Position numbers and translations under genes: made by a program. This document shows positions 9,032 through 17,606 of a DNA stretch of 64,000 nucleotides, in pieces (the stretch's first letter is position 1; every line of letters begins with the position of its first letter). Origin of the DNA: Algoriphagus winogradskyi. Lineage in GTDB: Bacteria > Bacteroidota > Bacteroidia > Cytophagales > Cyclobacteriaceae. The notes under the pieces were generated by a model that saw nothing but the letters and a program-made list of their open reading frames with translations, searched no databases and was not told the origin of the DNA. Location: the NCBI RefSeq assembly GCF_900182815.1, contig NZ_FXUA01000002.1:434001-498000 (forward strand), written 5' to 3'.

Positions 9032-11554
9032 TTAAACCTCCATTCCTTTATCCCGCATCTTTTTAAACTCATCAAATCTTCTGAAGATAGCTACGGTGAA
9101 TCCAGCAAGCATAATGATTGTTCCTATCCAAAGGATATTGATATAAGGCTTCACTATAGCCTTCATTACCACATAGTCTTTTTGATATTGATTGACCTTG
9201 AAGACAAACTTATTTTCCTCAGGCAAGATGTTTTCAAGACTTACTTTGATCCCAAGCTCATTATCTACTACTGGTAGCTTCCCAACTTGGTTGTTTCTGA
9301 TAATGAATGTTGGCTGAATCGATTTCTCTACGTCGTAATCAAGAATTCGAAGATTCGCTCGTACTGCTACGTCGCCTTCTTGCAGCACATATCCATCCAA
9401 TTCCTTCAGGACATCAGCTCCGTCAAAGTAGGTAACATAATCTGCGATGTGGAACTGCTCACCTGGAGCAACTTCATAAACCTCATCTTCTTTCCAATCC
9501 GGATCCTCAGAATCATTCATGGCAGCCACATACGTATAAAGATCCTTGTCTATAAAGATCCTAGACGCTGGGGACGAAATCAATCCCCCCATGCCTTCAT
9601 TGAACTGAGACATTGGGCTAAGCGAAAACTTCAGTACTTCGTTTTGATAATATTCGATCTGGAAGTAGTCATTTTCTTCCAAGACGATGTCTACTTTATC
9701 GCCTTTCTTGAAGTAATCTTTATAATCCTCCAAAGCGAGGGCTTCATTTACTTTACCTGTTGGTTCCAAAATCTTGGCAGGAACATATTCTGAGATACCT
9801 TTTACCTTCTTCTGACGACCACGGTAGATCACTGTATAGTCCTTCATCTGAGTTGGTTTATTGATCCAAAGCAACACATGCTCCTTATTCAATTCATCTT
9901 CCCAACTATTACTATAAGTCAAGCCTGACATATTTATAGAAATGGTATCTGAATACCCAGAGCTAAACATGATACCTATTAGAATCATACCCAAACCAAT
10001 ATGTGCCAAAGAACCACCTGCTAATTTGAAAGTTGATTTCTTTAGGATTTTGGCTAAAATCACCGAATTGGCAGTGATCGTAAATGTACCGGCAAGTACG
10101 ATGATCATGTATTGCCAATCAAAAACTTTCGCCAAGACTATAATCGCTGCAGAAAGTAAAACCGAAATGATGTAAGGAGTCAAAAGCGCGTCTTTTAGTG
10201 CTTTCTTATCCATTTTTTGCCACCAGAAAAACTGACCAACAGCAGTAAGCATAGCTAGAGCCACGGCAAACCAAAGTTGGAATTTTGTATAAAACTCAAT
10301 CTGATCGGCTGGGGGAGCCATATTGGAAATGCCTCCAAAGCTTTCCACCATCGCATTCCATGCAGGAATAGAAGTAGGAAGAATTACCTGAAACGCCATC
10401 AAGGCAAGCGTTGTTGCACCGATAAACACCCAGAATTCACGGGAGTAAACAGAGGCTTCTTTTTCTGAAGTAGGAATATTTTTCCAATGAATCACGCAAA
10501 GAACCACTGCTACCACAAGGAAAAATAGCATATAAATTAGTAACTGACCAGAAAGCCCAAGGTCGGTGAATGAGTGAACTGAAGCATCTCCCAATACACC
10601 TGATCTCACTAGGAAAGTGGCATAAAGTACCAAAATGAAAGTCATGATCACCAAGACAATGGAAGTCTTCAGCGCAGTTGCACTTTTCTTATAAGTGATC
10701 ATCGTGTGAATGGATGCCACTAAGATTAGCCATGGTACATATACCGCATTTTCCACTGGGTCCCAGTTCCAATAGCCTCCAAAGTTCAGGGTGACATAGG
10801 CCCAATAAGCACCCATAATAATGCCCATACCTAAAATCATGGCAGAGAAAATTGCCCATGGTAAAGCTGGACGAATCCATTCAGAGTATTTTTTGGTCAC
10901 CAATCCACCCATCAAAAAGGCGAAGGGAACCAAAGTAGAAGCATATCCTAAGAATAAGGTTGGCGGGTGAATCACCATCCAGATATTTTGCAAAAGCGGA
11001 TTTAAGCCTGTTCCGTCTTCAGGAACGAAATCAGGATTCATCTGGAAAATCGGCGCCTGAGTAGCATCTCTCAAGAGAATGAAAGGAGAACTACCGATTT
11101 TCAAATCACCAATCACCACGCCCAAAATCATGGAAACCAAGAATGCCTGAACTAGTGCAAAAACCACCATTACAGGAGCTTCCCAGAATTTATTAGTGAA
11201 AATAAGGATGGTTCCTAAGACTACATTCCAAAAGATCCAAAGAATAAAAGCACCCTCTTGACCCTCCCAGAAGCTGGAAATCATGTAGTGAACTGGGAGC
11301 GCTTCAGAACTGTGGGAATACGCATAAAAATACTCAAATCGGTGATTGTAGATGATCTCAAAAAGTGAAAAAGCAATCATCACAGCAGAGATGCCGTGAA
11401 CTCCAAAGCTGATTCTGCTGAATCTTCTCCAACTGGCTTTCTCTAGTTCGTTAGCTTGGAAATACTGAATGTAAGCGTATGCGGTAGTCAGTGCACTGAC
11501 AAAGGCCACTATGGTCATGAAGTGGCCAAGATTACCGATAAAGGTATTGATCAT
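9032..11554 (-). CDS. ccmF: Cytochrome c biogenesis protein CcmF/CcsA-like heme lyase
   Basis: This 840-residue multi-pass membrane protein is the CcmF-type heme lyase that attaches heme to apocytochromes c on the periplasmic side. It has many transmembrane helices, the conserved WEGQEGAF segment near residue 95, VIHPPTLFLGY near 195, and the tryptophan-rich heme-handling motif GGYWNWDPVENA near 260. A long periplasmic domain occupies residues about 530-800, ending in a last helix (INILWIGTIIMLAGF). It is the last gene of a leftward ccm cluster; ccmE ends 27 bases upstream of its start. Confidence 0.93.
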   Translation of the reverse strand: MINTFIGNLGHFMTIVAFVSALTTAYAYIQYFQANELEKASWRRFSRISFGVHGISAVMIAFSLFEIIYNHRFEYFYAYSHSSEALPVHYMISSFWEGQEGAFILWIFWNVVLGTILIFTNKFWEAPVMVVFALVQAFLVSMILGVVIGDLKIGSSPFILLRDATQAPIFQMNPDFVPEDGTGLNPLLQNIWMVIHPPTLFLGYASTLVPFAFLMGGLVTKKYSEWIRPALPWAIFSAMILGMGIIMGAYWAYVTLNFGGYWNWDPVENAVYVPWLILVASIHTMITYKKSATALKTSIVLVIMTFILVLYATFLVRSGVLGDASVHSFTDLGLSGQLLIYMLFFLVVAVVLCVIHWKNIPTSEKEASVYSREFWVFIGATTLALMAFQVILPTSIPAWNAMVESFGGISNMAPPADQIEFYTKFQLWFAVALAMLTAVGQFFWWQKMDKKALKDALLTPYIISVLLSAAIIVLAKVFDWQYMIIVLAGTFTITANSVILAKILKKSTFKLAGGSLAHIGLGMILIGIMFSSGYSDTISINMSGLTYSNSWEDELNKEHVLLWINKPTQMKDYTVIYRGRQKKVKGISEYVPAKILEPTGKVNEALALEDYKDYFKKGDKVDIVLEENDYFQIEYYQNEVLKFSLSPMSQFNEGMGGLISSPASRIFIDKDLYTYVAAMNDSEDPDWKEDEVYEVAPGEQFHIADYVTYFDGADVLKELDGYVLQEGDVAVRANLRILDYDVEKSIQPTFIIRNNQVGKLPVVDNELGIKVSLENILPEENKFVFKVNQYQKDYVVMKAIVKPYINILWIGTIIMLAGFTVAIFRRFDEFKKMRDKGMEV

Positions 11555-11581
11555 GGATTTGTTATTCTAACTGAGCTTAAC

Positions 11582-11998
11582 TCACATTCCTGCCGACTGA
11601 ACTTCAGTTTCTTGGTATTTGGAAGGGCATTTCATTAGGATCTTATCGGCAATAAAGATTTCATCATTCTTATAAGAACCAATTACTACCACAGATTCTG
11701 AACGGGTAAAATCCGCAGGTACTGGCTCATTGTAAAACACTTCCTGCTCCACTCCTTCGTTGTCAACCAACATGAAAGTGAAAGAAACCTTGTCTTCTCT
11801 TACATTTAATCCAGTGACTTCTCCACTCGCGTCTTTTTTCAGCTGACCTACGACATGGATAGCTTTGTCGTTTCCGTCCTGCTTCATTTCTTTAGCAGTG
11901 GTGAAGCTTTCGTAGCTACTTGCATCACCTATAGAAGTCATGATGATTACAATGGCAACTGCAATAATTCCTAATCCTATTATATGTCCTGTTTTCAT
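11582..11998 (-). CDS. ccmE: Cytochrome c maturation protein CcmE, CXXXY variant
   Basis: This 138-residue periplasmic heme chaperone has one N-terminal membrane anchor (residues 7-24) and an OB-fold beta-barrel with HVVGQLKKD and the VVVIGSY strand. In classical CcmE the heme is held covalently by a His in a HxxxY motif. Here the aligned segment is KCPSKY, placing Cys124 where that His would be and keeping Tyr128, i.e. CXXXY. This form is known from archaea and some bacteria with a variant System I lacking CcmH. It lies between the ccmD-like gene and ccmF. Confidence 0.92.
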   Translation of the reverse strand: MKTGHIIGLGIIAVAIVIIMTSIGDASSYESFTTAKEMKQDGNDKAIHVVGQLKKDASGEVTGLNVREDKVSFTFMLVDNEGVEQEVFYNEPVPADFTRSESVVVIGSYKNDEIFIADKILMKCPSKYQETEVQSAGM

Positions 11999-12010
11999 CT
12001 TTATTGAATT

Positions 12011-12253
12011 TTAGGAATGAAGATTTTTTTCAAGCTTACTGATCTTGCGGTCAGTGCTGATTAGATAAACAGTGATTCCTGCAAAGATTATCACTATCAC
12101 ACCCACAAGAACATAAATTTTGCCGTTGGAGCGCATGACGTCTGCCATTTCCACTGAATTATTTGAGTAGTCAGCTTCTGTGACAGGAATTTTCTCTTGT
12201 GCCAAAGCAGAAAGACTGAAAACCAAAAGAGCTATAGTTAATAATTTTTTCAT
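12011..12253 (-). CDS. CcmD-like small membrane protein
   Basis: This 80-residue protein starts with a signal peptide (LLTIALLVFSLSALAQ), then a short acidic stretch and one transmembrane helix (YVLVGVIVIIFAGITVYLI), ending with a charged tail rich in Lys. That matches the Bacteroidota CcmD-family proteins, which stabilise the CcmABC-CcmE complex. I chose the ATG ending at 12253 because the residues before it would precede a normal signal peptide. Position between ccmC and ccmE supports the assignment. Confidence 0.75.
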   Translation of the reverse strand: MKKLLTIALLVFSLSALAQEKIPVTEADYSNNSVEMADVMRSNGKIYVLVGVIVIIFAGITVYLISTDRKISKLEKNLHS

Positions 12254-12347
12254 GTGTTTATTATTGATTTGAATTGGCCACATGGAATCTCGCATGGTTT
12301 ATTATCATTCCTACTTGTCTTGTTCCTATCATGCTCGATTTCATCAA

Positions 12348-13022
12348 TCAGGAATTAATCATTCTGTCTTCAATTGTCCTTTCCACCCTACGCATTCTGA
12401 CGCGTACAGTTGCGATCCAGCTACCTAAAAGTGTCCATCCGATAATCGCCGGATAAAACACTACACGAAGTTTGGAATCCAAATCATACGCATTGAAGCC
12501 GGGGTTTCCACCATTTCCTGGGTGCAAACTGTCTGTTAGTCTTGGTAATACGAAGATAAGGGGAATAAAAGCAGCGAATGCGAAAATGTTATAGATGGCT
12601 CCGATTCTAGCTCTCTGCTGAGAATCAGAAAGAGAATTTCTTAACACTAAATATGCGAAATACATTAGTATCCCAATGGCCGCAGCATTTTGCTTGGGAT
12701 CGCTACTCCAGTAATCTCCCCAGGTAAATTTTGCCCAGAGCATTCCGGTTACTATTCCCAAAACTCCAAAAAGAATTGCTGAGTTGGTGAATTCTATAGC
12801 CAAATCATCATTTCTAATGTCATTAGTTCGGAGATACTTGATGCTGTAGTACACTGAGATCACCAGCATCAGGATCATTCCAAACCACATGGTCACGTGG
12901 AAGTGAAGAGCACGGATTGTTTCGTTGAGGATAGGAAGTCGAGGTGCTTCCATCAGCAAGCCTGCGATTAGCGTGTACAGCAGCAGGGCGATTGCAAGAA
13001 TTTTCCACCAGGATTGGCGCAT
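12348..13022 (-). CDS. ccmC: Cytochrome c biogenesis protein CcmC (heme handling, CcsA family)
   Basis: This 224-residue protein has six predicted transmembrane helices and is the CcmC-type partner that loads heme onto CcmE. The heme-handling motif reads WGDYWSSDPKQNAA near residue 101, a degenerate WWD motif, and two likely axial histidines are in ALHFHVTMW (about residue 40-42) and SLHPGN (about 167). The gene follows an interruption: ccmB lies 840 bases upstream in the same direction, with vapBC between. Confidence 0.9.
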   Translation of the reverse strand: MRQSWWKILAIALLLYTLIAGLLMEAPRLPILNETIRALHFHVTMWFGMILMLVISVYYSIKYLRTNDIRNDDLAIEFTNSAILFGVLGIVTGMLWAKFTWGDYWSSDPKQNAAAIGILMYFAYLVLRNSLSDSQQRARIGAIYNIFAFAAFIPLIFVLPRLTDSLHPGNGGNPGFNAYDLDSKLRVVFYPAIIGWTLLGSWIATVRVRMRRVERTIEDRMINS

Positions 13023-13211
13023 AGGGCATTTTTGCTAATTCAAGCGCAAAAATAAGTCATAAGTTCCTGAAAACGCTGCTTTTTGTGAAGTCTTTTGAGG
13101 GGATTTAGGATATTAGATTTACGATTTACGAGATCTACAGAACTTCAAGCATTCTTATTTATCTCAGACTTTCTCTGGAAAGAATTAATGCTTGACAGTA
13201 AAATTATTTTT

Positions 13212-13240
13212 ATGTGTATATTTAGTGAAATCGTACACAT
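13212..13240 (+). promoter_or_regulatory. Candidate operator/promoter of vapBC
   Basis: A perfect inverted repeat atgtgta (13212-13218) / tacacat (13234-13240) with a 15-base spacer ends two bases before the vapB ATG. A possible -7 element, TATATTTA (13217-13224, one mismatch to TAnnTTTG), lies inside it. VapB-type antitoxins usually repress their own promoter by binding such repeats, so this is a likely autoregulatory site. Confidence 0.5.
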
Positions 13241-13241
13241 T

Positions 13242-13436
13242 ATGAGAACGAATATTGAAATAGATGAAAAGTTAATGGATGAGGCCATGAAGGCTTCTGG
13301 TTTGACTACAAAAAAGGCCACTGTAGAAGAAGGTTTGCGGTTAATTCTTAGGTTGAAAAAGCAGAAACGAATCAAAGAGTTTCGCGGAAAAATGAAGTGG
13401 GAAGGTGATTTGGATAAAATGAGAATCGATTCATGA
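13242..13436 (+). CDS. vapB: Antitoxin, VapB type II family
   Basis: This 64-residue protein resembles the COG5450-type VapB antitoxins: MRTNIEIDEKLMDEAM forms the ribbon-helix-helix-like DNA-binding start, followed by TKKATVEEGLRLILRLKKQ and a basic/acidic tail (FRGKMKWEGDLDKMR) that should wrap the toxin. I chose the ATG at 13242; an upstream in-frame extension runs through promoter sequence. The stop overlaps the vapC start by four bases (ATGA). Confidence 0.88.
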   Translation: MRTNIEIDEKLMDEAMKASGLTTKKATVEEGLRLILRLKKQKRIKEFRGKMKWEGDLDKMRIDS

Positions 13437-13825
13437 TTTTGGTGGATTCTTCTGTTTGGATAGATTACTTCAACGGGCAAGAGAATGTGCAAACAGATTT
13501 TTTAGATAGGTCACTAGGAACAGAAATTATATGCACGGGCGATTTGATTATGACTGAGGTTCTCCAGGGTTTTACTTCTGATAAAAGCTTTTCAGAAGCA
13601 TTAGATATTTTTGAAGACCTGCATTTCTTCCATTTTGGAGGAAAAGAGTTAGCGGTTGAAACGGCCGTACATTTTAGACTTTTAAGAAAAAAAGGAGTTA
13701 CTGTGCGAAAAACTATTGATTCTGTCATTGCTACCTTTTGTATAAAAAACGAAATTGAGCTTTTACACAACGACAAAGATTTTGAACCTTTTGTGGCTTA
13801 TCTTGGGTTGAAGTCGATTTTTTGA
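13433..13825 (+). CDS. vapC: VapC-type PIN-domain ribonuclease toxin
   Basis: This 130-residue PIN-domain protein should be an RNase that blocks translation by cutting tRNA or rRNA when VapB is degraded. The acidic catalytic residues are visible: Asp5 in ILVDSSVWIDYF, Glu42 in IMTEVLQGF, Asp96 in RKTIDSVIA, and Asp114/Asp116 in LLHNDKDF. Length is normal, so it is probably active. It converges on ccmB, leaving 39 bases between the stops. Confidence 0.92.
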   Translation: MILVDSSVWIDYFNGQENVQTDFLDRSLGTEIICTGDLIMTEVLQGFTSDKSFSEALDIFEDLHFFHFGGKELAVETAVHFRLLRKKGVTVRKTIDSVIATFCIKNEIELLHNDKDFEPFVAYLGLKSIF

Positions 13826-13864
13826 AATTTTAAATAATGAATGATGAATTTCCAATAGCGAAGA

Positions 13865-14530
13865 CTACGATCTCCACAAATAAGGAAACAGAATATATCC
13901 TGTCACGGCAACTATCGCATTGATCGCTAAAAGTGTAAAAAGATAATCCATACTTACACTCCAATCTAATCCGTCCATCGCATTTTTGGAAATGCGGATG
14001 GCCATAAGCAAAATCGGGATAATTACTGGAAAACTAAGAATCGCCATTAGCGTTGCATTATTCCCTGCTTTGGAAGCAATTCCACTAACCATCGTCAAAC
14101 TTGCTGAAAAGCCTAAAGCACCCAAAACTAAATTCAGGATAAATAAGCCTTGGTCCTGAACTGGATTTCCCAAGATCACTGAAAAAACTCCATAGCCCAG
14201 AAGTGCTAGTATGAGAGTTAGACCGGTATTATAGATTATTTTAGAAAGGATGATTGATTCAGGAGAAGCAATCATATAGTAATAGAGTTGGCGACCTTGA
14301 TGCTCCTGGACAAAGCTTTTGGCAACTGCATTCACAGCAGAAAACAGAATAATGATCCAATACAAGGCATTCCAAGTGGGTTCTGAAATATTCCCCTCTC
14401 TAGCTCCTACACTTAAATACGTGATAAAAACTGCCGAAACCACATAAAGCAAAATCCCATTCAGCGCGAATTTCTGTCGCCACTCTAAGGTGACTTCCTT
14501 GCTAATCAGAACTGAGATTTCTTTCCACAT
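13865..14530 (-). CDS. ccmB: Heme exporter subunit CcmB
   Basis: This 221-residue protein has six transmembrane helices and the CcmB features KEVTLEWRQKFALNGILLY at the N-terminus and FVQEHQGRQLYYYMIASPES near residue 71. It forms the membrane part of the CcmABC complex that releases holo-CcmE. The ATPase gene ccmA is not in this window. It would be the first gene of the leftward ccm unit but is now separated from ccmC by vapBC. Confidence 0.92.
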   Translation of the reverse strand: MWKEISVLISKEVTLEWRQKFALNGILLYVVSAVFITYLSVGAREGNISEPTWNALYWIIILFSAVNAVAKSFVQEHQGRQLYYYMIASPESIILSKIIYNTGLTLILALLGYGVFSVILGNPVQDQGLFILNLVLGALGFSASLTMVSGIASKAGNNATLMAILSFPVIIPILLMAIRISKNAMDGLDWSVSMDYLFTLLAINAIVAVTGYILFPYLWRS

Positions 14531-14706
14531 CGCCCAAAGGTAAGTCAGAAGTATGAAGTGAGAAATCTAAAATCGTGAAATTTCAGATTTTTCACTTTTG
14601 ATTTCTGACTTTCGTTTCTGCCAAATTGACATCAATTCTCCTTTGGAACAACAGTTGCAATTCTGAGCCCGACAAACATTGTGTTTAACTAAACTAATTT
14701 ATAGCC

Positions 14707-16593
14707 ATGCAGGAAAAAGGCACGATCTCGATCCATACCGAGAACATTTTCCCGATTATCAAGAAGTTTCTCTATTCTGATAACGAGATTTTTCTAAGAG
14801 AACTCGTTTCTAACGCTGTCGATGCGACTCAAAAAATTAAGCGTTTAGCGACATTAGGTCAGTACACAGGCGAACTTGGTGACACTACGGTGGAAGTAAG
14901 TTTCGATGAGAAAAAGAAAACCATTACCATCTCTGACCATGGTCTTGGGATGACTGCTGAGGAGATTAAAAAGTATATCAACCAGGTGGCATTCTCCGGA
15001 GCAGAGGAATTTGTCGAGAAATTCAAAGACGCTAAAGATGCCAATGAGATCATCGGTAAGTTTGGTTTAGGTTTCTATTCGGCATTTATGGTCGCTGATA
15101 CTGTAGAAATTGATACACTTTCATACCAAGAAGGAGCAGAAGCTGCTAAGTGGACTTGTGATGGTTCTACCTCTTTCGAAATTTCCAAAGGAAAGAGAAA
15201 AGAGCGCGGGACGACTATTACCCTTCATATCAATAAAGATTCTGAGGAATTCCTGGACAAATGGAAGCTTCAGGGAATTTTGGACAAGTACGCGAAGTTC
15301 CTTCCTGTTCCGATCAAATTTGGTACTAAAACCGAATCTGTAGAAGATGGAGTGGATGACAAAGGCGAGAAGAAATGGAAGTCAGTAGAAGTTGACAACT
15401 TTATTAATACTACTGCTCCGATCTGGACTAAGTCTCCAAGTGATCTGACTGATGAGGATTACCTTAAATTTTACAAGGAGCTGTATCCAATGTCCGAGGA
15501 TCCACTTTTCTGGATTCACCTGAATGTGGATTATCCATTCAACTTGACGGGGGTGTTGTATTTCCCGAAAGTGAAAAACGAATTCGAACTTCAGCGAAAC
15601 AAGATCAAATTATTCAGCCGTCAAGTGTTTATCACAGACGAAGTGAAAGACATCGTTCCTGAGTTCCTGATGTTGCTTCATGGGGTGATTGACTCTCCGG
15701 ATATTCCACTGAACGTATCCCGAAGCTTCTTGCAGGCGGATAGCAACGTGAAAAAAATCAACTCGTACATCACGAAGAAAGTAGCGGATAAGCTTGCTGA
15801 GCTTTATAAAAAAGACAGAACGGCTTACGAGCAAAAATGGGGGGATATCGGACTTTTCGTGAAATACGGAATGATCTCTGAGGAGAAATTTTACGAGAAA
15901 GGGAAAGACTTCGCATTACTTAAAAATACAAATGGCGAATTCTTCACTATCGAAGAATACCAGTCTAAAATAAAGCCAAATCAAACAGACAAGAATGAGC
16001 AAACGGTCATTTTGTATGCAACTGATTTGGAAAAGCAGGATGGATTTATCCAATCTGCCAATAAGAAAGACTACGATGTCTTGGTGATGGATTCACCGAT
16101 TGACAGTCACTTTATCCAAAACTTAGAATCCAAACTGGAGAAAACGCAACTCAAGCGTGTGGATGCTGATGTGGCTGAGAAGCTGATCCAGAAAGATGAA
16201 ACTTACGCCAACTTGCTAACTGAAGATCAGAGCAAGGAAGTGAAGGAAATCTTCGATAAAGCGATCAACAACAAGACTTACTCGGTAGAAGTGGAAGGCT
16301 TGAGTCCTGAGGAACTTCCAGTGACAATCACCATGGAGGAATTTATGAGAAGAATGAAGGAAATGGCCGCGACTGGTGGAGGAGGAATGGGCTTCTACGG
16401 TTCTCTTCCTGACGCTTACAAAGTAGCGGTGAACGGAAATCACCCTGTAGTGGACAAAGTCCTGAAAGCAACGACTGAAGAAGAAAAGATCAAAATAGCT
16501 AAACAGTCATTTGATCTGGCACTTCTTTCCCAAGGCTTGCTTACTGGTAAAGACCTGACTGCATTTGTGAAGAGAAGTGTGGAATTGTTATAA
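14707..16593 (+). CDS. htpG: Molecular chaperone HtpG (Hsp90)
   Basis: This 628-residue Hsp90 has the N-terminal GHKL ATPase domain: FLRELVSNAVDATQK near residue 28, the ITISDHGLGMT motif near 73, and IGKFGLGFYSAFMV near 115. The middle domain includes VLYFPK and SRQVFITDE with the catalytic Arg in LNVSRSFLQ. The C-terminal dimerisation domain ends TAFVKRSVELL. A second copy of that last 36-base stretch lies at 17781-17816, with only synonymous differences. Confidence 0.97.
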   Translation: MQEKGTISIHTENIFPIIKKFLYSDNEIFLRELVSNAVDATQKIKRLATLGQYTGELGDTTVEVSFDEKKKTITISDHGLGMTAEEIKKYINQVAFSGAEEFVEKFKDAKDANEIIGKFGLGFYSAFMVADTVEIDTLSYQEGAEAAKWTCDGSTSFEISKGKRKERGTTITLHINKDSEEFLDKWKLQGILDKYAKFLPVPIKFGTKTESVEDGVDDKGEKKWKSVEVDNFINTTAPIWTKSPSDLTDEDYLKFYKELYPMSEDPLFWIHLNVDYPFNLTGVLYFPKVKNEFELQRNKIKLFSRQVFITDEVKDIVPEFLMLLHGVIDSPDIPLNVSRSFLQADSNVKKINSYITKKVADKLAELYKKDRTAYEQKWGDIGLFVKYGMISEEKFYEKGKDFALLKNTNGEFFTIEEYQSKIKPNQTDKNEQTVILYATDLEKQDGFIQSANKKDYDVLVMDSPIDSHFIQNLESKLEKTQLKRVDADVAEKLIQKDETYANLLTEDQSKEVKEIFDKAINNKTYSVEVEGLSPEELPVTITMEEFMRRMKEMAATGGGGMGFYGSLPDAYKVAVNGNHPVVDKVLKATTEEEKIKIAKQSFDLALLSQGLLTGKDLTAFVKRSVELL

Positions 16594-16607
16594 TAGATAC
16601 CGGCAAA

Positions 16608-16634
16608 TCTCCAAAGGTTTTGAACCCTTGGAGA
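16608..16634. repeat. Inverted repeat after htpG
   Basis: Arms tctccaaaggtt (16608-16619) and aacccttggaga (16623-16634) pair with one mismatch. The wording resembles the aacctttgaggt/aaaccttcgagg element at 24778-24901, so this may be a member of a dispersed repeat family, or a first terminator stem. Confidence 0.5.
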
Positions 16635-16649
16635 GTTTGATTATCTAAA

Positions 16650-16676
16650 AATCCCCGAGAAGCTCGGGGATTTTTT
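16650..16676 (+). terminator. Rho-independent terminator of htpG
   Basis: Arms atccccgag and ctcggggat with a three-base loop are followed by a T-run (ttttttg). It lies 56 bases after the htpG stop. Confidence 0.8.
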
Positions 16677-16938
16677 GTTGTATTGATTTTTCAAACTTAA
16701 AACTATGCAGTTTAAAACCGGTTTTGTGTTTTTGTTAATTAATTGAACTATAATAGGTTATGAATATCATTATACTGTGAACTAAAAATAAAATTGCTGA
16801 TTATCAGCTGGTTAACTAAAACTCTAAAATATTTTTAAACTAAAATTTGGTTTTATAAATGGGGGGGGTATGTTTAGTTCAGGTTTAAGGCGCTGAGGAC
16901 TTTTTAATCAATCTTTGTAATTTTTAATCAATGAGTCT
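16677..16938 (+). promoter_or_regulatory. AT-rich leader of the inserted gene pair, with a G8 tract
   Basis: This very AT-rich stretch lies before the unknown gene after htpG. It contains a run of eight G at 16861-16868 and two copies of tttttaatcaat (about 16901 and 16921). A near-consensus -7 element (aatctttg, one mismatch to TAnnTTTG) occurs just before 16920. The promoter position is uncertain. Confidence 0.35.
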
Positions 16939-17031
16939 ATGTTAAACGAACTAAGAAAAACATTTGTTATTTGTGGAATTTACGTGACCTTCATTCTATC
17001 ATTTTCTTTTATTCAATCTCAGAAGAAGTAG
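16939..17031 (+). pseudogene. Out-of-frame signal peptide for the following gene
   Basis: An ATG at 16939 opens a 30-codon frame encoding a typical export signal: MLNELRK, then a long hydrophobic core (TFVICGIYVTFILSFSF), then a TAG stop. The large frame that follows is shifted by one base relative to it. Adding one T in the T-run at 17002-17005 would join this signal directly to SEEVEFESSMDERKR in the next gene. I read it as a single-base deletion, natural or sequencing error, in an originally secreted protein. Confidence 0.55.
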
Positions 17032-17045
17032 AATTTGAGTCGTCA

Positions 17046-17606
17046 ATGGATGAAAGAAAAAGGTTAGAATTGTTTGATACTTTTAAAAGAAGCATTAGTG
17101 TAGCACGCAATGAAATTATGGCGTCAAATAATGTAAGTAATGTTTCCCGTTTGAATCAAGAAGAGCTTGCTATGGTATTAGAAGGAGAAATCAGACCTGT
17201 GGCAACTAATATTTTGTACTATTACGGATTTTCTGACCAAGAGATCATTGAAGAATTTGGTAGCCTCGATTCACCTGATATTTCATTGACAGCACAAGTA
17301 ATTGTTCTTCTGGAAGAAGAATTGGCTCAAAATAGGTTGATTTATTTTTTAGATGAATCTGATATATACTATTCCAGTTTATTTGGAATAAGTTCTGCAC
17401 TTGCTCAATCAGATACAATTGGAGGTTGCTTAGCTGATGCAGTAGGCATATCCGCTGTTTTCGCTGTTCTGGAAGGTGGAGCAAACAAAAAAATGAAAAA
17501 GGCAGCAATCAGAAAGGCAATCCGGAAGGTGGTTGGTAGGAGTCTGGGGGTTATTGGAACTACCTTGGCTGTATATGACTTTTCAGACTGTATGGGTTGG
17601 TTATGA
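17046..17606 (+). CDS. Unknown protein with bacteriocin-like C-terminus
   Basis: From the ATG at 17046 it encodes 186 residues; a TTG at 16971 would add 25 residues that look like frame-shifted signal sequence. Residues 1-120 are acidic and helical. The last ~60 residues differ: a GGCLADAVG start, a hydrophobic segment, a cationic stretch (NKKMKKAAIRKAIRKVVGR), a Gly-rich hydrophobic helix and a YDFSDCMGWL end, with two Cys (128 and 182) that could pair. I recall similar tails on unrelated secreted Bacteroidota proteins, resembling the processed part of halocin C8-like bacteriocins; this is inference. The stop overlaps the start of the next small gene (ATGA). Base composition is more AT-rich than its neighbours. 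Confidence 0.65.
   Translation: MDERKRLELFDTFKRSISVARNEIMASNNVSNVSRLNQEELAMVLEGEIRPVATNILYYYGFSDQEIIEEFGSLDSPDISLTAQVIVLLEEELAQNRLIYFLDESDIYYSSLFGISSALAQSDTIGGCLADAVGISAVFAVLEGGANKKMKKAAIRKAIRKVVGRSLGVIGTTLAVYDFSDCMGWL

Noticed and set aside
13095..13241. Longer N-terminus for the VapB antitoxin
   Set aside because: The extra 49 codons run through the promoter and operator, while the ATG at 13242 gives a normal antitoxin start.
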